This document shows, in pieces, positions 5,756-8,122 of a stretch of 8,122 nucleotides of DNA. Position 1 is the first letter of the stretch. Each line of letters begins with the position of its first letter. A program made the translations under genes and the position numbers. The notes below the pieces were generated by a model. That model made no database searches and had not been told where the DNA came from. It saw nothing but the letters and a program-made list of their open reading frames with translations. This DNA is from Pseudobdellovibrionaceae bacterium. Lineage in GTDB: Bacteria; Bdellovibrionota; Bdellovibrionia; Bdellovibrionales; JAMPXM01. Where the stretch lies: assembly GCA_022843085.1 (NCBI GenBank), contig JALHOI010000127.1, forward strand, positions 1-8,122. Direction: 5' to 3'.

Positions 5756-6517
5756 ATGACGTGCAGAATCAATCGGATGGAGCAACCCCAGCTGCTGCTG
5801 CGAATTCTAGACGGTCATCATAAGGGCACCCGCGCCCCGGTTCGCGAAGGGTTTGTCATCGGTCGTAAAGATGGCGATTTGATTCTTAAAGACTCGAAAA
5901 TGTCTGTGAAGCACGCCCGCGTCGAATGGCGCGAAAATGAATGGGTGCTGGTTGATCTCGGATCGTCCAATAAAATTAAGGTCGAAGGCGACCGATTTGG
6001 CGAAGTTGTCATTTATCCCGGACTTCAATTCACGATCGGATCGACGACGTTCGAGGTGCTTGAACGGCCTCGAGCCGAACGGGTCAAAGACAAAGACTTC
6101 GAATTCACAGGCTCGGTTGAGGTTCCTGTCGAGTCGCTCACGTGGCGTGAAATTCTTTCGAGCTTAATCTCGCGCGCCCAGGCACTTTCGACGAATCCAC
6201 CTGAGGCTTTTGTCAGGCCTTTTCCGACCACGGTTCGATTCGAGTTCATTTCTGGCGTGCAGCACGGAACGACATGGCATCTGGGCTATGGACCTCGAGA
6301 AGCCGGCGCAACGTCTTTCGATTTGCCTCTTTATGATAGCGCAGCGGCAGATTCGTGCTTTCTCATCGACACGGCAGAGGGTAAAGTTTTGTTTCGCGCG
6401 GGTCTTCAATCGATCGTCCGTCTCAACGGACGAGTCGCGACGATCGAAGCCACTGAACTGCGATCGGGAGACCGAATTGAGTTTGGTAAAACGCGTATCC
6501 GGGTTCTTCTCGATTAG
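5756..6517 (+). CDS. FHA-domain protein with a second, degenerate FHA-like region
   Basis: The product is 253 residues from ATG 5756, chosen because TAAGG lies five bases upstream; ATG 5777, seven codons later, has a weaker site but begins closer to the domain. FHA domains bind phosphothreonine peptides. Region one, about 12-101, has the key positions: G36-R37, S50-VK-H53, and GSSNK with N72, where most FHA have GSSNG. Region two, about 160-252, repeats the outline (FISGVQHGTTWHLGYGPR, a D-rich strand, VRLNG, LRSGDRIEFGKT) but lacks a clear S-xx-H pair. It therefore looks like an FHA fold that has lost phosphopeptide binding (inference). A linker of about 50 residues joins the two. It has no signal peptide and no membrane segment, so it is likely cytoplasmic. 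The TAG stop at 6515-6517 overlaps a GTG of the next frame; the two genes are probably co-transcribed. No Ser/Thr kinase lies in the window. Confidence 0.82.
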   Translation: MTCRINRMEQPQLLLRILDGHHKGTRAPVREGFVIGRKDGDLILKDSKMSVKHARVEWRENEWVLVDLGSSNKIKVEGDRFGEVVIYPGLQFTIGSTTFEVLERPRAERVKDKDFEFTGSVEVPVESLTWREILSSLISRAQALSTNPPEAFVRPFPTTVRFEFISGVQHGTTWHLGYGPREAGATSFDLPLYDSAAADSCFLIDTAEGKVLFRAGLQSIVRLNGRVATIEATELRSGDRIEFGKTRIRVLLD

Positions 6518-6543
6518 TGTTGCGGCGACTGAAAGTGGTTAGT

Positions 6544-7440
6544 ATGGCGAATGGCGAAATTTCCAAGAGAACTGGCACCTTCGAAAGCTTTGACGGTACC
6601 CAGATTTATTTTGAAGAGCGCGGAGCTGGCCGGCCAATCGTACTTTGCTACGGAATCGCCTGTCTCATGAATCACTGGATTCATCAGGTTCGCTACTTTT
6701 CGCAAAATTACCGAGTCATCACCTTCGATTACCGCGGGCATCATGGGTCGGGTACTCCTCTCGATCGGTCGAATCTGACCGTCGATGCGCTTGCGAGGGA
6801 CATAAAAGGTCTATTGGACCATCTTGAAATTCCGCAGGCTTCATTTTGGGGTCACAGCTACGGTGTGCAAGTTCTTCTGCGGTACTACGATCTCTACCCC
6901 GCAACAGTAAAAAATCTGGTCTTTATCAATGGGTTCGCATCGAATCCGATTCGAGGAATGTTCGGAGCCCTCATGGGCTCGGAAACGATCGTAAAATTCT
7001 TTCGGGCGTTTCAAAGCGGCTACAGATACGCCCCTGAGGTGATAAGCGGAGCGTGGCGAGCCGCAGTTTTAAATCCGCTGTCGATCCCTCTTTCGGCATT
7101 GGCTGGTGGCTTCAACTTGAGCCTCACGCGTATCAAAGACATTGAAGTCTACGCTCGTGGAGTCGCTGCGCTCGACGTGGAAGTATTCATGATGCTTTTT
7201 GAACAAATGATGGATTACGACGGCACGGCCGTTCTTGAGAAAATTAAAGTACCGACCTTAATTGTCAGCGGTACGAAAGACGGAGTCACGCCGGCGTCAC
7301 ACCAGTTGGCCATGCAAATGAAGATTAAGGGCAGCGAATTACTTCGCGTGCCCTACGGTTCGCATTGTACACAATTGGATTTGCCCGAGTTCGTAAATCT
7401 GCGCGTCGAGAAATTTCTCAACCAGCACCTATACTCCTAG
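6544..7440 (+). CDS. alpha/beta-hydrolase fold protein
   Basis: The product is 298 residues from ATG 6544. The frame is open upstream to a GTG at 6517 that overlaps the FHA stop, and that GTG or TTG 6520 are alternative starts; none has a strong Shine-Dalgarno. The protein has the alpha/beta-hydrolase triad: nucleophile S105 in GHSYG, D246 in SGTKDGVTP and H274 in GSHCTQLD. The oxyanion region reads CYGIACLMNHW, where most relatives have HG. The DYRGHHGSGTP block and the cap region between about 125 and 210 resemble the epoxide hydrolase / haloperoxidase / ester hydrolase group. The substrate cannot be told from the sequence. No signal peptide is seen, so it is likely cytoplasmic. It converges with the minus-strand gene on the right across a perfect inverted repeat, with the FHA gene immediately upstream. 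Confidence 0.87.
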   Translation: MANGEISKRTGTFESFDGTQIYFEERGAGRPIVLCYGIACLMNHWIHQVRYFSQNYRVITFDYRGHHGSGTPLDRSNLTVDALARDIKGLLDHLEIPQASFWGHSYGVQVLLRYYDLYPATVKNLVFINGFASNPIRGMFGALMGSETIVKFFRAFQSGYRYAPEVISGAWRAAVLNPLSIPLSALAGGFNLSLTRIKDIEVYARGVAALDVEVFMMLFEQMMDYDGTAVLEKIKVPTLIVSGTKDGVTPASHQLAMQMKIKGSELLRVPYGSHCTQLDLPEFVNLRVEKFLNQHLYS

Positions 7441-7449
7441 CGCTCGAAT

Positions 7450-7509
7450 GCGAGGGGGCGAGGGTACCTGCTTCCCAAAATTGGGAAGCAGGTACCCTCG
7501 CCCCCTCGC
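7450..7509. repeat. perfect 29-bp inverted repeat between convergent genes
   Basis: Bases 7450-7478 are the exact reverse complement of 7481-7509, with a two-base AA centre. The arms are GC-rich near the ends (GCGAGGGGGCGAGGG) and contain a GGTACC site. The repeat fills the gap between the hydrolase stop (7438-7440) and the minus-strand stop (7510-7512), leaving only nine bases on the left and none on the right. It lacks T-runs outside the stem on either side, so it is not a standard intrinsic terminator, though so long a hairpin would affect transcription or mRNA ends on both strands. It may be a member of a dispersed repeat family. Confidence 0.9.
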
Positions 7510-8122
7510 CTAATAGCCACTGACGGCGAGTCGCTCTTTTTCAGGTGGCATATCCACGCGGTTGATTTCTCGGTCGCGGATTTGCTCGAAGTAATAGATT
7601 CCCTCGATGTGAAACCAAAGGTCAGCGGCGGCCTGAATGGGCGCGACGTTGACACCAGAATCGCCGAGTGCCGACAAGAACGCCGCGTAGCTCGCGCGAT
7701 ACGCTGTCCACGCGTTGTGCGCCGCCTTTAGGCTCACTTTGAACTCTTTGCTCAAATCTTCTTTGTCGGCTTCTTCGATCGAAGTCATCGTCAATTTCAT
7801 GCGTTCATCAAGCCGCTCGAGCTCTTTCTTCATGAACAACGCCGAAGCCGGCTGGCGCTTCAGCGTAAACATCGCCTCTTCTTCTTGAGGCGGAAGTAGC
7901 AGTAGTCGACGGCCCGTTATCACATCGCGAATGTCACTCTGTAGATTTTGGTTAATCGTCGCACCGACCAGATCTAGAAACTCAGTTTCCATCTGCCTAC
8001 GAACCCGATCGAGCTCGGATTTTTCGCGAACATTCTTTGTCATCGCGTAGCTTTTTTCGAGCAAGGCTTCGTGAAAGGCCGTCGCCTTCAGCCGAAGAGC
8101 TGCGACCGGGTTACGAAGCTCG
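7510..8122 (-). CDS. possible LprI-like (DUF1311-type) protein, 5' end outside window
   Basis: The frame is open from the right edge to a TAG at 7510-7512: 203 residues, start not visible. In-frame TTG 8064 and ATG 8043 are internal candidates only, because the frame continues to the edge. The C-terminal half holds an ELERLDERMKLTMTSI helix followed by LKAAHNAWTAYRASYAAFLSA and a DLWFHIEGIYYFEQIRDREI helix. This resembles the helical LprI-like / DUF1311 repeat, where an A-x-x-AW-x-YR motif is typical. The cysteines common in that family are absent, so the assignment is tentative. The N-terminal part is charged and helical. Members of that family are often exported, but a signal peptide cannot be assessed here. 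It is convergent with the hydrolase gene across the 29-bp inverted repeat. Confidence 0.6.
   Translation of the reverse strand, partial: ELRNPVAALRLKATAFHEALLEKSYAMTKNVREKSELDRVRRQMETEFLDLVGATINQNLQSDIRDVITGRRLLLLPPQEEEAMFTLKRQPASALFMKKELERLDERMKLTMTSIEEADKEDLSKEFKVSLKAAHNAWTAYRASYAAFLSALGDSGVNVAPIQAAADLWFHIEGIYYFEQIRDREINRVDMPPEKERLAVSGY

Overview
The window reads as ordinary chromosomal DNA from a Gram-negative, probably Bdellovibrionota-type or other delta-proteobacteria-like organism. This placement is an inference from three things: a DUF2232 membrane gene lying between rpsF and rplI, a long-tailed Fis-type regulator, and occasional GTG/TTG starts at roughly 50% GC. No 16S rRNA or unique marker is present to confirm it. 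Genes are tightly packed, and I see no tRNA, rRNA, insertion sequence, prophage or CRISPR array.

Left part, plus strand (1-3444): the C-terminal half of queE (7-deazaguanine / queuosine pathway, cut by the window edge); a Fis-family DNA-binding protein followed directly by a strong stem-loop; a complete replicative helicase gene dnaB; a roughly 370-base stretch holding only a doubtful 58-codon reading frame and a small hairpin; and a small acidic hypothetical protein with a TTG start behind a near-perfect Shine-Dalgarno. A bidirectional intrinsic terminator (3478-3507) separates this block from the next.

Middle part, minus strand (5543 down to 3548): a ribosomal-protein operon, rpsF (bS6) - DUF2232 membrane protein - rplI (bL9). 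The usual rpsR (bS18) gene is missing from its normal place next to rpsF, and dnaB, commonly co-directional and downstream of rplI, points the opposite way here. The rpsF leader can fold into a hairpin with CCG in its loop, resembling the S6:S18 autoregulatory element. S6 carries a long Gly/Arg/Asp-rich C-terminal tail ending in acidic residues.

Right part: divergent from rpsF, on the plus strand, lie an FHA-domain protein (one canonical FHA plus a second, degenerate FHA-like region) and, 26 bases later, an alpha/beta-hydrolase. They converge on a minus-strand gene for a possible LprI-like protein that runs off the right edge. A perfect 29-bp inverted repeat with a 2-base loop occupies nearly the whole gap between the two converging stop codons.

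I found no convincing new multi-gene system. The items most worth a second look are the 29-bp inverted repeat, the rearranged rpsF/rplI/dnaB cluster with its leader and odd S6 tail, the tandem FHA protein, and the open frame after dnaB.
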